A stretch of DNA of 64,000 nucleotides from Stomoxys calcitrans. Taxonomy: Eukaryota > Arthropoda > Insecta > Diptera > Muscidae. Where the stretch lies: contig NC_081553.1 of NCBI RefSeq assembly GCF_963082655.1, positions 206,671,435-206,735,434 of the forward strand, read 5' to 3'. The notes below the pieces were generated by a model. That model was not told where the DNA came from. It saw nothing but the letters and a program-made list of their open reading frames with translations, and did not search any database. A program made the translations under genes and the position numbers. Below are positions 53,287 through 63,255 of the stretch, piece after piece (the first letter of the stretch is position 1; each line of letters starts with the position of its first letter).

Positions 53287-54441
53287 TGTAACAAGGGAAG
53301 GCTTGCTTAGTTCGACCAGGCCGAATCTTGGGTACCCACCACCATGGATTCCGCTAAAAACTACTGACTGAGTTTGTATTTCAATTATTTTGAAGCAATC
53401 AAATAAGGAATTGATTAAGGTTTCAATGGTCTCAAGAAGTCATATCAGGATATCTGTACCTCGGGGGGCCTATATCACCACATTGACCAATTCGGATAAA
53501 ACGTGGCACTGAGTTGCAAGTCATAAGATAGGTTTTTTGGGTTGCCCAAAAAGAGGCTCCTAGGGGCTTAAGAAGCCAAATCCTGGGATCGGTGTATATG
53601 GAGGCTTTAAAAGTTTATTGACCGACTAGGATCGCAATAGGCATGAGTGTTGGAAATCATAACGCAAGTCTTTGTTTAAAATTTCAGCCAAATCTCCTAA
53701 AAATTCAGGCTTCTAGGGGCTCAGGAAGTCAAAACTGGGGATCTGTTTATATGGGGGCTATATATGTTTATGGACTGATTCGGATTATATTTGGCATGGA
53801 TGCTGGAAGTCATAACACAAGCGTTTAATCCAAAGTTCGGCAAAATCGGATGAAAATTGAGGCTCCTAAGGGCTCAAGAAGTAAAATAGAAGCTATATCC
53901 AAATCTGAACCGATATCACCCATTTGCAATCTCCATTGACCTACTTCAATAGGAAGTATCTGAGCAACATTTCAAGCTGCTAGCTTTACGAGTTCGAGCG
54001 CTATCGTGTTTTTGACAAACTGACGGGGGCCACCGTAGCGCAGAGGTTAGCATGTCCGCCAATGACGCTGAACGCCTTGGTTCGAATCCTGGCGAAACCA
54101 TCAGAAAAAACTTCAGCGGTGGTTTTCCCCTCCTAATGCTGGCAACATTTGTGAGGTACTATGCCATGTAAAACTGTTCTCCAAAGAGGTGACACACTGC
54201 GGCACGCTGTTCGGACTCGGCTATAAAAAGGAGGCCCCCTTATCATTGAGCTTAAAACATGAATCGGACAGCAATCATTGATATGTGAGAAGATGGCCCC
54301 TGTTCGGACGGACGGACGATCAGAGAAGATCCAGAATACACATACTTTATGGGGTCACAATCACAAGGGGGTCACAGATCGATATTTCGAGGTGTTACAA
54401 TCGGAATTACTAGATAAGTATACCCCTATGGTGGTGGGTAT
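53287..54441 (-). mobile_element. DINE-like subfamily 4, with SINE insertion
   Basis: Plus strand: TGTAACAAGGGAAGGCTTGC, hairpin TTCGACCAGGCCGAA, GGGTACCCACCACCATGG, three or four units with GGGGATCTGTTTATATGG and CTCAAGAAGTAAAATAG, a GACGGACGGACGATCAG tract split by the SINE at 54026-54305, AGAATACACATACTTTATGG, and the outer end TACCCCTATGGTGGTGGG. About 38 bases of another hairpin end (TTAAGTTCGGTCGGGCTGAA) follow at 54444-54481. Confidence 0.65.
54026..54305 (+). repeat. SINE family 1
   Basis: GGGCCACCGTAGCGCAGAGG (A box), TTGGTTCGAATCCTGGCGAA (B box), standard body, ending GAAGATGGCCCCTGTTC without the final ~25 bases. Inserted at the GACR tract of a DINE-like element. Confidence 0.82.
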
Positions 54442-54483
54442 AAAAAGACATTAAGTTCGGTCGGGCTGAACTTTGGATACCCT

Positions 54484-55932
54484 TTGGATGCGCCCCATGC
54501 CACTATGGACATACACCTAAGCCAGTAAACGGCTAGGTATGCGCTCTAAAAACTGCAAAATTACCTCTAAAAATAAAATAAGTTAGGAATTCCGTGCTAC
54601 TTACAAAATCCTTAATTTTTTCAATGCCATTCCTCTAAATTGGTTCATGTCTGATATTGTGTCGCCACCTAAGTGCCGGTATCTGTTAGACGCGAAAGCT
54701 GGGCATTGACAAAGGAAATCCTCCAACGTCTCATCATCTTCCCCGCATGCCCTACACATGCTATCACTTTCCGTACCGATTTTACATAAGTGAGCTCGTA
54801 GTTCTATGTGTCCCGCTGACCTCCTTGTTACTTAATTTCAGTAATAGCCTCGTCTTTTCACTATCTGGGTCACCCCATAGGATTTTCGCCGTCCTACCGG
54901 CCGTTTTGCTGTTCCACAATGTTGCGTGCGCATTCGTCGCCCACTCCCTTAAAACGGACTGCGTCGACGAGAAAAGCACCGGGTTAACCATGTTTTTTGA
55001 CGGCAGTCCTCTGGCCTTCACCGCTAAATCGTATGCTCTTTCATTTCCCTTTACTCCGTTATGGCCCGGCGCCCAAACGATGCGAATTTTACCATCCCCA
55101 GAGAAGGCGTTAATCTTCTTCTTACACTGCAAGACTGATCGTGACCTTACCGTCCTGGTTGTTATTGCCCTTATGACAATTTTACTGTCGGTAAACATGT
55201 TCACACTCGACGACCTGGCGTTAACACCACGCCACCTCACGCATTGATCGCCCGAATCTCCGCCTGCAGGACAGTATTATAGTCAGGCAGTCTAAAACAG
55301 CTCTCAGTCCCTGGGTTTTCAATGTAGACCCCCAGGCCCACTCTGTCCTCTGGCTTTGATCCATCCGTGTAACAAGATCTTCCAGATGGCAATACTAGGG
55401 TTCCGTCAATCCAAGACTGTGCCGATGGCAGCAGTGCCTCGCACTCAACTTCAAGGTTAATCTCAGGTATCCGATTGGAAACCTCTTCCCTTCCTTCCAG
55501 GTTTCCTATCGTCCCCTCGAATATAACGCGATGATATAAGCATCTCCCATTGCCTCAAATCTCATAGCCGCAATAGCTGCCTCACACTTAAACTGTATGT
55601 CAATGGGGCGGATTTCTGGAATAGTCTCCAGTGCCCTAGTGGGAGTGGTCCTCATCGCCCCGCGCCTATGCCAAGACTAAATGTTCTCTGAACCTGTCAC
55701 GCTCCTGTAGAGCCAGTGGACTATCCTTGGATTCAGGCCCCATTTCGAGTCTACGCTCCGTCTACATAGCGCTCAACATTTGTGAGCCTTCTCAGTACGC
55801 TCCTGAAGGTTTCCTGTCAAGATCACTTCTAAGTAATTGACCTTGTCTGATATCGAAAAAGTGTCGTTGAGGAAACGTGGTGCGTTAAATTGGAATATCT
55901 TTGTCTTCCTCGTGAACAGGCATATTTCAGTA
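54484..55932 (-). pseudogene. Family B retroelement: RT thumb, RNase H, C-terminus
   Basis: From the right, minus strand: NPENTEICLFTRKTKIFQFN, KVNYLEVIL (RT thumb block normally K-x-LGVIL), a connection segment, then the RNase H domain: VNMFTDSKIVIRAITTRTVR, KKKINAFSGDGKIRIVWAPG, HNGVKGNERAYDLAVKARGL. DSK, the VPGH-like WAPGH and N-E-x-A-D (here NERAYD) are the RNase H landmarks; the final catalytic Asp position appears shifted by a Tyr insertion-like change. The stretch of 152 codons at 54782-55240 is open. The 3' region (54484-54780) is mostly untranslated with GCCACTATGGACATACACC. Domain set (RT plus RNase H) fits I/LOA-group elements. Confidence 0.8.
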
Positions 55933-56850
55933 TTCTCTGGGTTAAAATCAGATAATAAATGTGCCTTTTATGAGGCCAACATTCCAAATCGAGAGATCGG
56001 TCTCTATTTCAGCCATATCCAAATCTGGACCGATCTGCGCCAAATTTAAAAAGGATGTCGAGGGGCCAACACAACTCACTGGCCCAAATTTCAGGGAAAT
56101 CGGACATAAGATGGTCTTGTTATGGACCCAAGACATTAAATCTAGATATTAGTCTATATGGCAGCTATATCCAAATCTGGAACGATCTCTGCCAAACTGA
56201 AGAAGAATGTCGAAGGGCCTAACACAACTCAAACAAACAAAACAATTTTTGCCCATGAACATTCCACTAAGGAACAGGGGCAAACTTCTCACATGTCAAT
56301 GAGTGCAGTCCGATGCAAATTTGTAAGCTCAATGATAAGGGGCCTCCTTTTCATAGCCGAATCCGAACGGCGTGCCGCAGTGCGACACCTCTTTGGTGAG
56401 AAGTTTTACATGGCATAGTACCTCACAAATGTTGCCAGCATTAGGAGGGGAAAACCACCGGTGAAAATTTTTCTGATGGTCTCGCCAGTATTCGAACCCA
56501 GGCGTTTATCGTCATAGGCGGACAAGCTAACCTCTGCGCTACGGTGGCCTCCTAACACAACTCACCATCTCAAATTTCAGCAAAATCGGATTATAAATGT
56601 GAAGTGTGAGTGCAACTGGCGGACAGACGGACGGACAGACGGGCGGACAGACGGACGGACAGACGGACGGACAGACGGGCGGACAGACAGACGAACAGAC
56701 GGACGGACAGACGAACGGACAGACGGTTAGATCGTCTAAGATTTTTACGAAGGTCAAGAATATAATATTATGTCCGAAAATGGATATTTCGAAGCGTTGT
56801 CATCGGCATGACAAAATGAATATACCCCCTTCCTTCGGTGGTGGGTATAA
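55933..56850 (-). mobile_element. DINE-like subfamily 1, 3'-truncated, with SINE
   Basis: Two and a half units (CTATTTCAGCCATATCCAAA, TATATGGCAGCTATATCCAA), a SINE at 56245-56552, a long GACR tract (56618-56727), GTCAAGAATATAATATTATG and the outer end CCCCCTTCCTTCGGTGGTGG. Confidence 0.75.
56245..56552 (-). repeat. SINE family 1 with clear target duplication
   Basis: Plus-strand order: tail AAACAAACAAAACAATTTTT, 3' end, body, ATTCGAACCCAGGCGTTTAT (B box complement) and CTCTGCGCTACGGTGGCC (A box complement). CCTAACACAACTCA occurs on both sides (56218-56231 and 56551-56564). Confidence 0.88.
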
Positions 56851-57100
56851 AAACTACTTGTCCAAAAGTTTACAACTATCGGACAACAAATTTTTCACAG
56901 ATAGACAGATTTACTTACAGACAGCCTTAAAGACAGACACACAGACAGACAGATATATAAACGGACAGACAGGTAGTTGGACGGAGAGACAGACATATGG
57001 ACAGATAGACAGAGTTACAAACATATTTATAGATAGATTTACAGACATATAGACGGACAGACAGGTGGACAAACAGAGAGAGAGAAACGGACATACCTAC
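56608..57100. repeat. GACR/GACA-rich microsatellite expansion
   Basis: Regular GACGGACGGACAGACGGGCG repeats at 56618-56727 belong to a DINE-like element. A second, decayed GACAGACA/GATAGACA-rich stretch extends from about 56895 to 57090, beyond the element's outer end. Confidence 0.7.
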
Positions 57101-57833
57101 AGATGGTCATTCCGATTATTCATATGATGCTTCTATCATACAGTTGATAACAAACGAAGAAAGTACAGTTGAAGTGTAGCTTTCAAGTCCTACGGGTTCT
57201 TATGTTAAACTAAAAGGTTTTCCATATCAATACTAAACTAAAACTCCATGTAAATTACCTGTAGCTATGCAAAATTCGATACCTCCGCACATAATACTTT
57301 TTTCACTTGCTTCTTTACCCCCCCCCCCCCCCACCTTTTTTTCTATGCCTTCATCATACTAATGACACAAGTTGCACAATTACATTTAACTGTATTTACA
57401 AATTTTCCATCATTAGTGGTTGCCATTACAAAGTGTACCCATTTGCCAATTTGGCATATATGTCCCCATAGATTTGTTCAACGCACACACACCTGGTGCT
57501 CTGTTTTTTTGTGTGTGAGTGTGTGTGTGTTAGTATTGTTTTAAGCCATTTCCCTTGATTTAGAAAAATTATATGAATTGCTTTCATAATGTGTTGGGGG
57601 GTTTTTTTTTCAGGTAAGGCAAATGAGTGTGACCTTTTTTTACAGTTGCAGTAAAAGAGCTTGCAATTAAAATGAATGTGTTTTGGTTTTTAAATGTCGA
57701 ATGATGATTTGAAAAATTTAATTTCACAAAGGAAATCAAGAGAGAAAACTGAATTACAACTGGGAACAAAATCTTTGCGCAAATTCTCAAAAACCCAAAA
57801 ATCCGTGGATGGAATTTTGATGCAATCGATAGC
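57101..57833. other. Non-repetitive AT-rich interval
   Basis: Contains a 15-base C run (57318-57332) and GTGTGT tracts near 57511-57531. No gene recognised. Confidence 0.4.
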
Positions 57834-58160
57834 TTGCTTACCCGCCATACCATAAGGTAACACAAATTAGGGGCCTAGAGTTGGAACTCGATATTGAAAT
57901 TTGAGCAACAGAACGCATTCGATATCTGACTAGGTCAAATAATAAGGAGTGATCTTGAAAAGATATATTGGAGATATGTTTAAATTTGAACCGACTTTTA
58001 TGGCGTCCCAACATGTGCGCAAAACAAATGCGAACTGTACCTTGATTACAAGAATACATGGACAGACAGACGGGCATAGCTAAATCGAATCAGGAAGTGA
58101 TTATAAGCCGATCGGTATACTTATCGATAGGTCTAGCTCTTCATCATCTTGAATCTGAGG
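57834..58160 (-). mobile_element. DINE-like subfamily 3 fragment
   Basis: Weak units, then CGAACTGTACCTTGATTACA, ACATGGACAGACAGACGGGC, AGCTAAATCGAATCAGGAAG and CTTATCGATAGGTCTAGCTC, the core-side part as in 6480-6640. Confidence 0.5.
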
Positions 58161-58164
58161 TATC

Positions 58165-59500
58165 ACATTTAGGAGCGCACTGAGAAGGCTCACAGACGTT
58201 GAAAACATTATAGGCAGGCCGTAAGCTCAAAGTGGAGCCTGAATTCGAGAATGGTCCACTGACTCTACAGCAGGGTGGTCCAATACCTAAACTTACTTAC
58301 GCTTCATAAGTTCGACGGACTGCGATGAAGAAAAGTGCAACATAAGGATAAGACAAAAGCTTCAGAGAACATGTTGTCTTGGCATAGGCGTGACGATGAG
58401 GACCACGCTCACCAAAGCACTGAAGACTATTCTATTGGGTTGCCCAAAAAGTAATTGCGGATTTTTTAAAAGAAAGACTAGAAAGACTATATGAAAAATC
58501 CGCAATTACTTTTTGGGCAACTAAATAGATATCCGACCCATTAACATTCATATTAAGTGTGAGTCAAAATCTGCGGCAATGGCACTTAAGACGATGGGAG
58601 AATAAATGGAGGATAGGAGCAGGTCACACCATGGTGGTAAAGTCAAAGCGACGACATGAAACTTTGAAGGAATAGAAGAAGTTTCGTAGAGGATACTTGA
58701 TACGATACTCGAGGTCGAGTGCATGTCACCGCTGCCATTCTTTGGCACAGGCACAGTCTTTGATCGACGGAACACTGGTATTGTCATTTGGTAGTTCATG
58801 CTTCACAGATGGATCAAAGCCAGAGGACTGAGTGGAGCTGAAGCTCTACATTGAGAACCCAGGGACTGAGATGTGTTTTAGACTGCCTGACCATAATACG
58901 GTTGTGCAGGCGGAGATCCGGGCGATCACGGAATGCGTCAAGTGGTGTAGCGCTAACGCAAGGACGTCGAGTGTTAGGGCAATAACAACCAGGACGGTAA
59001 GGTCTCGAACAGTCTTGCAGTGAAAGAAGGAGATTAACGCCTTCTCTGAGGATGGCAAAATCCGCATCGTTTTGGGTGGAGGGCCACAACGGTGTAAGGG
59101 GAAGTGAAATTTGGCTGCGAAGGCCAGAGGACTGCCGTCAATAAACTTGGTTAACACGTAGCCTTTCGGGTCGAAACAGTTCGAGTTAAGGGAGTGGGCG
59201 ACGAATGTGCATGCAACATTGTGAAACAGCGAAACGATCGGTAGGATGGCGAATATCCTATGGGGGGATAAAGATAGTGAGAAAACGAGGCTATAACTGA
59301 AAGGAAGCAAGAAGGAGGTCAGTATTGCTATTGGTATCATAAGGGGACACATAGGACTACGAGCTCACTTATGTAAACTCGGTGCGGCAAGTGATAGCAC
59401 GTGTAGGGCATGTGGGGAAGATGATGAGACGTTGGAGCATTTCCTTTGTCATTGCCCGGCATTCGTGTCTAACAGATACCGGCCACTTTCTCCCTTATAT
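58165..59500 (+). pseudogene. Family B retroelement: connection, RNase H, C-terminus, with a MITE
   Basis: Begins with the RT connection (GAGCGCACTGAGAAGGCTCA, matching 55770-55810 complement), is interrupted by a 91-bp MITE at 58435, then reads HASQMDQSQRT-like DGS codons, FRLPDHNTVVQAEIRAITEC, VKWCSANARTSSVRAITTRT (part of the N-terminal RNase H catalytic region lost by deletion between SSV and RAITTRT), VLQ-KKEINAFSEDGKIRIV and the C-terminal segment RTHRTTSSLM-like, KLGAASDSTCRACGEDDETL and EHFLCHCPAFVSNRY. The last block has Cys-x2-Cys, His-x3-Cys-x-Cys, a zinc-knuckle-like pattern. Several frame shifts; inactive. Confidence 0.75.
58435..58525. mobile_element. Internally deleted mariner-type MITE, 91 bp
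   Basis: Left 38 bases (TTGGGTTGCCCAAAAAG...) and right ~40 bases (AAAAATCCGCAATTACTTTT) of the MITE flank a tiny centre. TA occurs at both sides. The right end is mutated (GGCAACTAAA). Confidence 0.88.
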
Positions 59501-59538
59501 TTATGCCATGGCACAGACAATTTATCAACCTGTTCATT

Positions 59539-59843
59539 GCAAATGCCAATTTTACCCATGAACATTCCACTAAGAAACAGGGGCAAACTTCTCACCTATC
59601 AATGAGTGCAGTCCGATTCAAGTTTAAGTTCAATGATATGGGGCCTCCTTTTTATAGCCGAGCCCGAACGGCGCGCCGCAGTGCGACACCTCTTTGGAGA
59701 GAAGTTTTACATGGCATAATACCTCACAAATGTTGCCAGCATTAGGAGGGGAAAGCCACCGCTGAACATTTTTTCTGATGGTCTCGCCAGGCATTCAGCT
59801 TCATAGGCGGACATGCTAACCTCTGCGATACGGTGGCCTCCCC
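59539..59843 (-). repeat. SINE family 1 with target duplication
   Basis: Plus-strand landmarks CATGAACATTCCACTAAG, GATGGTCTCGCCAGGCATTC (B box region damaged by deletion) and CTCTGCGATACGGTGGCC. ACCTGTTCATT (59528-59538) and ACCTGTTCCTT (59844-59854) flank it, an 11-bp duplication with one mismatch. Confidence 0.82.
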
Positions 59844-59849
59844 ACCTGT

Positions 59850-60545
59850 TCCTTAGCATATGGTTTATCCAGTCTCCAAGGACCGGGTCCACCCGGTACT
59901 GGTCTTAGGATTGGATGAGTGTGTCGGTCCGCACATTATTAAACGCCCCCTCGATGTCAATGCATACCGCCAGTGTGTACGTTTTGGCATTGAAGGATTC
60001 TTCTATTTTATGTACAACCTCGTGCAGGGCAGTTTCCACCGACCTTCCCTTGACATAGGCATGCTGTGTGTATTTAAGCAGTTTGCTGGATGTCCTTCTC
60101 TTTATCATGGTATCCACAATGCGTTCCATGGTTTTGAGTAGAAAGGACGTAAGACATATGGGTCTGTAGGCCTTTGGTGTCGCATAACTTGCCTTGCCGG
60201 GCTGAGGTATAAAAACCACCCTTGCCTCCTGCCAGGCTTTCGGAGTATATGCACGCAGTGAAAACAGTGGCCAGATGAGGCGCCAGATAGTCGGCCTCCT
60301 TTTGTAGTAACCTCGCGAATATTCCATCAGGCCTAGGTGACTTAAATGGCTTGAAGCTCCCTAAGGCTTCCTTGACCATAAATTTCGTTATGATAAACCT
60401 TCGATCAATCGCATTATTTCAAGATTCCGTTGTCTCCGTGAGTCCCGTCGTATCCTGTGAAAAATGCCCTTTCATCAAAAGCTTCAACATGTCCTACGTT
60501 GTTTCCGCTCTCACTCCCATGTCGTGTAATAAGGTTGCAGTTTGG
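59850..60545 (-). pseudogene. Non-LTR reverse transcriptase finger/palm fragment
   Basis: Minus strand: MVKEALGSFKPFKSPRPDGI, FARLLQKEADYLAPHLATVF, then after a frame shift YTPKAWQEARVVFIPQPGKA, YATPKAYRPICLTSFLLKTM, ERIVDTMIKRRTSSKLLKYT, QHAYVKGRSVETALHEVVHK and LAVCIDIEGAFNNV. K-S-P-x-P-D-G-I, P-K-P-G-K-x-x-Y, YRPI-LTSFLLK-MERI and the catalytic Asp in DIEGAFNNV are the first RT blocks of non-LTR elements of the Jockey/I/LOA type. The YADD half is missing. It may be the missing RT part of family B inserted in opposite orientation, which I cannot prove. Confidence 0.8.
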
Positions 60546-60565
60546 ACATGGGTTTTTGAGAGAAT

Positions 60566-62108
60566 CTTTTTATACCCACCACCGAAGGATGGGGGAATAT
60601 TCTTGATCAGCATAAAAATCTAAGACCGTCTAGCCATGTCTGTCCGTCCGTCTGTCGGTTGAAATCACGCTACAGTCTTTAAAAAAAGAGATATTGAGCT
60701 GAAACTTTGCACAGGTTCTTTTTTTGTCCGCAAGCAGGTTAAGTTTGAAGATGGGCTATATCGGACTATATCTTGATATAGCCCCCATATAGACCGATCG
60801 GCCGATTTTGGGTCTTAGACCCACAAAAGCCACATTTTTTATCGGATTTTGCTGAAATTTTGGACAGTGCGTTGTTTTAGACCCTTCGACATTCTTTTTC
60901 AGTTTGACCCAGATCGTTGCAGATTTGGATATAACTGCCATATAGACCGATCTCTCGATTTGAAGTTTTGGGCCCATAAAAAACGCATTTATTGTCCGAT
61001 GTCGTCGAAATTTGGGATAGTGAGTTAGGTTAGGCCCCCCGACATACTTCTGGAGTATGGCACTGATCGGTCAAGATTTGGATATAGCTGCCATATTGAC
61101 CGATCTCCCGATTTAAAGTTTTGGGCTCATAAAAGGCGCATTTACTGTCCGATGTCGTCAAAATTTGGGACAGTGAGTTGTGTTAAACCTCTCGATATCT
61201 TTCTACAATTTGGCCTAGATCGGTTCAGTTTTGGATATAGCTGCCATATAGGCCGAACCGCCGACTTAAGGTCTTAGGCTCATAAAAGCCACTTTTATTA
61301 TCGGATTTTGCTGAAATTTTGGACAGTGAGTTGTTTTAGGCCCTTCGACATTCTTTTTCAGTTTGGCCCAGATCGGTGCAGATTTGGATGTAGCTGCCAT
61401 ATAGACCGATTCGCTGATTTAGGGTCTTAGGCCCATAAAAAGCGCATTTATTGTCCGATTTTGCTGACATTTGGGACAGTAAGTTGTCTTAGGCCGTTTG
61501 ACATCCTTCTTCAATTTGACCCCGACCGGTTCAGATTTGGATATAGCTGCCATATAGACCGATCTCTTGTTTTAAGGTTTTGGGCCCATAAAGGGCACAT
61601 TGACTGTCCGATGTCACCGAAATTTGGGTCAGTGAGTTGTGTAAGGCCCTTCGACATCTTTCTTCAATTTGGCTCAGATCGGTTCAGATTTAAATATAGC
61701 TGCCATATAGACCGAACCGCCGACTTAAGGTCTTAGGCTCATAAAAGCCACATTTATTATCCGATTTTGCTGAAATTTGGGACAGTGAGTTGTCTTAGGC
61801 CCTTCGACATCCTTCTTCAATTTGACTCAGATCGGTCTAGATTTAGATATAGCTGCCATATAGACCGATCTCTTGTTTTAAGGTTTTGGGCTCATAAAGG
61901 GCACATTGACTGTCCGATGTCGCCGAAGTTTAGGACAGTGAGTTGTGTTAGGTCCTTCGACATTCTTCTTCAATTTGGCCCAGATCGGTTCAGATTTAAA
62001 TATAGCTGCCATATAGACCGTTCTCTTGTTTAAAGGTTTTGGGCCCATAAAAGGCGCATTTATTGTCCGATTTCAACGAAGTTTGGGACAGTGTGTTGTG
62101 CCCTCCGA
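60566..62108 (+). mobile_element. DINE-like subfamily 1, 3'-truncated
   Basis: Outer end TTTTTATACCCACCACCGAA, ATATTCTTGATCAGCATAAA core, GTCTGTCCGTCCGTCTGTCG, then about nine units of ~150 bp with GGATATAGCTGCCATATAGA. It stops at CCCTCCGACATTCTTC, before the hairpin end, against a T-rich junction and an endonuclease scrap. Confidence 0.78.
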
Positions 62109-62109
62109 C

Positions 62110-62480
62110 ATTCTTCTCTTTTTTTTTTACTTTTTCATCTTTTTTGCGTCTTTAACGCTATCGACCTGGTTGCAGAAAAGCTTCCAGAAGGCACTTTTTG
62201 CCACTTTGGTAATCTTAGTCGTAGTCCTGATGACATTGTTGTCAATGACTTCTATGCTTGTACATTCAAAATTATCTTGCCCAAGTCTTCTTCTGAGTAG
62301 TCTTCCGTATTTTTTCCAGTTGTTTTTCAACTTATTACGGAAGCTTAACGGACTCGGCGTTGACCGTGCTATTCTACCTAACCTAATGTAGCGATGGTCT
62401 GAGAAGGAATGCTCCATGGAGACCCTCCAATCCTAAAACTCATCGAATAGATTTTCCGAACATATGGTAACATCTAAAAC
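62110..62480 (-). pseudogene. Non-LTR endonuclease C-terminal fragment with SDH
   Basis: Minus strand gives MEHSFSDHRYIRLGRIARST, then PLSFRNKLKNNWKKYGRLLR, RRLGQDNFECTSIEVIDNNV, IRTTTKITKVAKSAFWKLF. SDHRYI is the last catalytic block of APE-type endonucleases in Jockey/R1-group elements, followed by the usual basic linker. Upstream sequence (GEEVLDVTICSENL) continues the domain in another frame. Only the domain end is present. Confidence 0.75.
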
Positions 62481-62489
62481 CTCCTCCCC

Positions 62490-62652
62490 AATCCTATTAT
62501 CAAAGCGCAGTCCTTTACACAGTCACTTAGACAATTTTAGGCCCATTGTGATGCCACAGTAGCAACAGACCAAGGCTTTCGGCGGGAATCGAGCGACCCC
62601 TGCACTGGTAATCCAGGCACGCTACCAACGCGGCTAGCGGGGTCAAGCCTAG
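62490..62652 (-). repeat. SINE family 2, fullest copy
   Basis: Minus strand reads CTAGCCGCGTTGGTAGCGTG (A box), CCTGGATTACCAGTGCAGGG, GCTCGATTCCCGCCGAAAG (B box), then GGTCTGTTGCTACTGTGGCA and TCTAAGTGACTGTGTAAAGG. A/B-box spacing is as in tRNA genes. Confidence 0.7.
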
Positions 62653-62949
62653 CAGAACTACCTTGGGCCTTAACTTTTCAAAGATTTAACTCCACTCATT
62701 CTCAAACGGCAGGTTTTTTTTTTAAATTTTTTTCCATCCTATCCCGTTGTTCGATGACTATAAAAATATTTTCGGATTTAGATATAGGGTCCATATGTTG
62801 ATATTGCCCAATTTATATAAATTGGGTAGATGGAGGGTATTAAAAAGTCGTCCCCACTCGAATTTTGCTTACCTTACCTGTTTGCCTCTACATGTGGGGC
62901 TTATGACTCTTCATGACCCAAAATACCATACCAATTCACTTTACATTAC

Positions 62950-63255
62950 ACGGAGGCCACCGTAGCGCAGAGGTTAGTATGTCCGCTTATGACGCTGAAC
63001 GGCTGGGGTCGAATCCTGGTGAGACCATCAGAAAAAATTTTCGGCGGTGGTTTACCTCTCCTAATGTTGGCAACATTTATGAGGTACTACGCCATGTAAA
63101 ACTTCTCTCCAAAGAGGTGTCGCATTGTGGCATGCCATTCGAACTCGGTTATAAAAAGGAGGCCCCTTATCATTGAACTTAAACTTGAATCGGACTGCAC
63201 TCATTGATATGTGAGAAGTTTGGCCCTGGAATTTTCATGGGAAAAGTTTGCATTT
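62950..63255 (+). repeat. SINE family 1, full length
   Basis: GGAGGCCACCGTAGCGCAGA, GGTTAGTATGTCCGCTTATG (A box), GGGGTCGAATCCTGGTGAGA (B box), CGAACTCGGTTATAAAAAGG body and a 3' end that lacks the TTCCTTAGTGGAATG segment, ending TTTTCATGGGAAAAGTTTGC. Confidence 0.85.
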
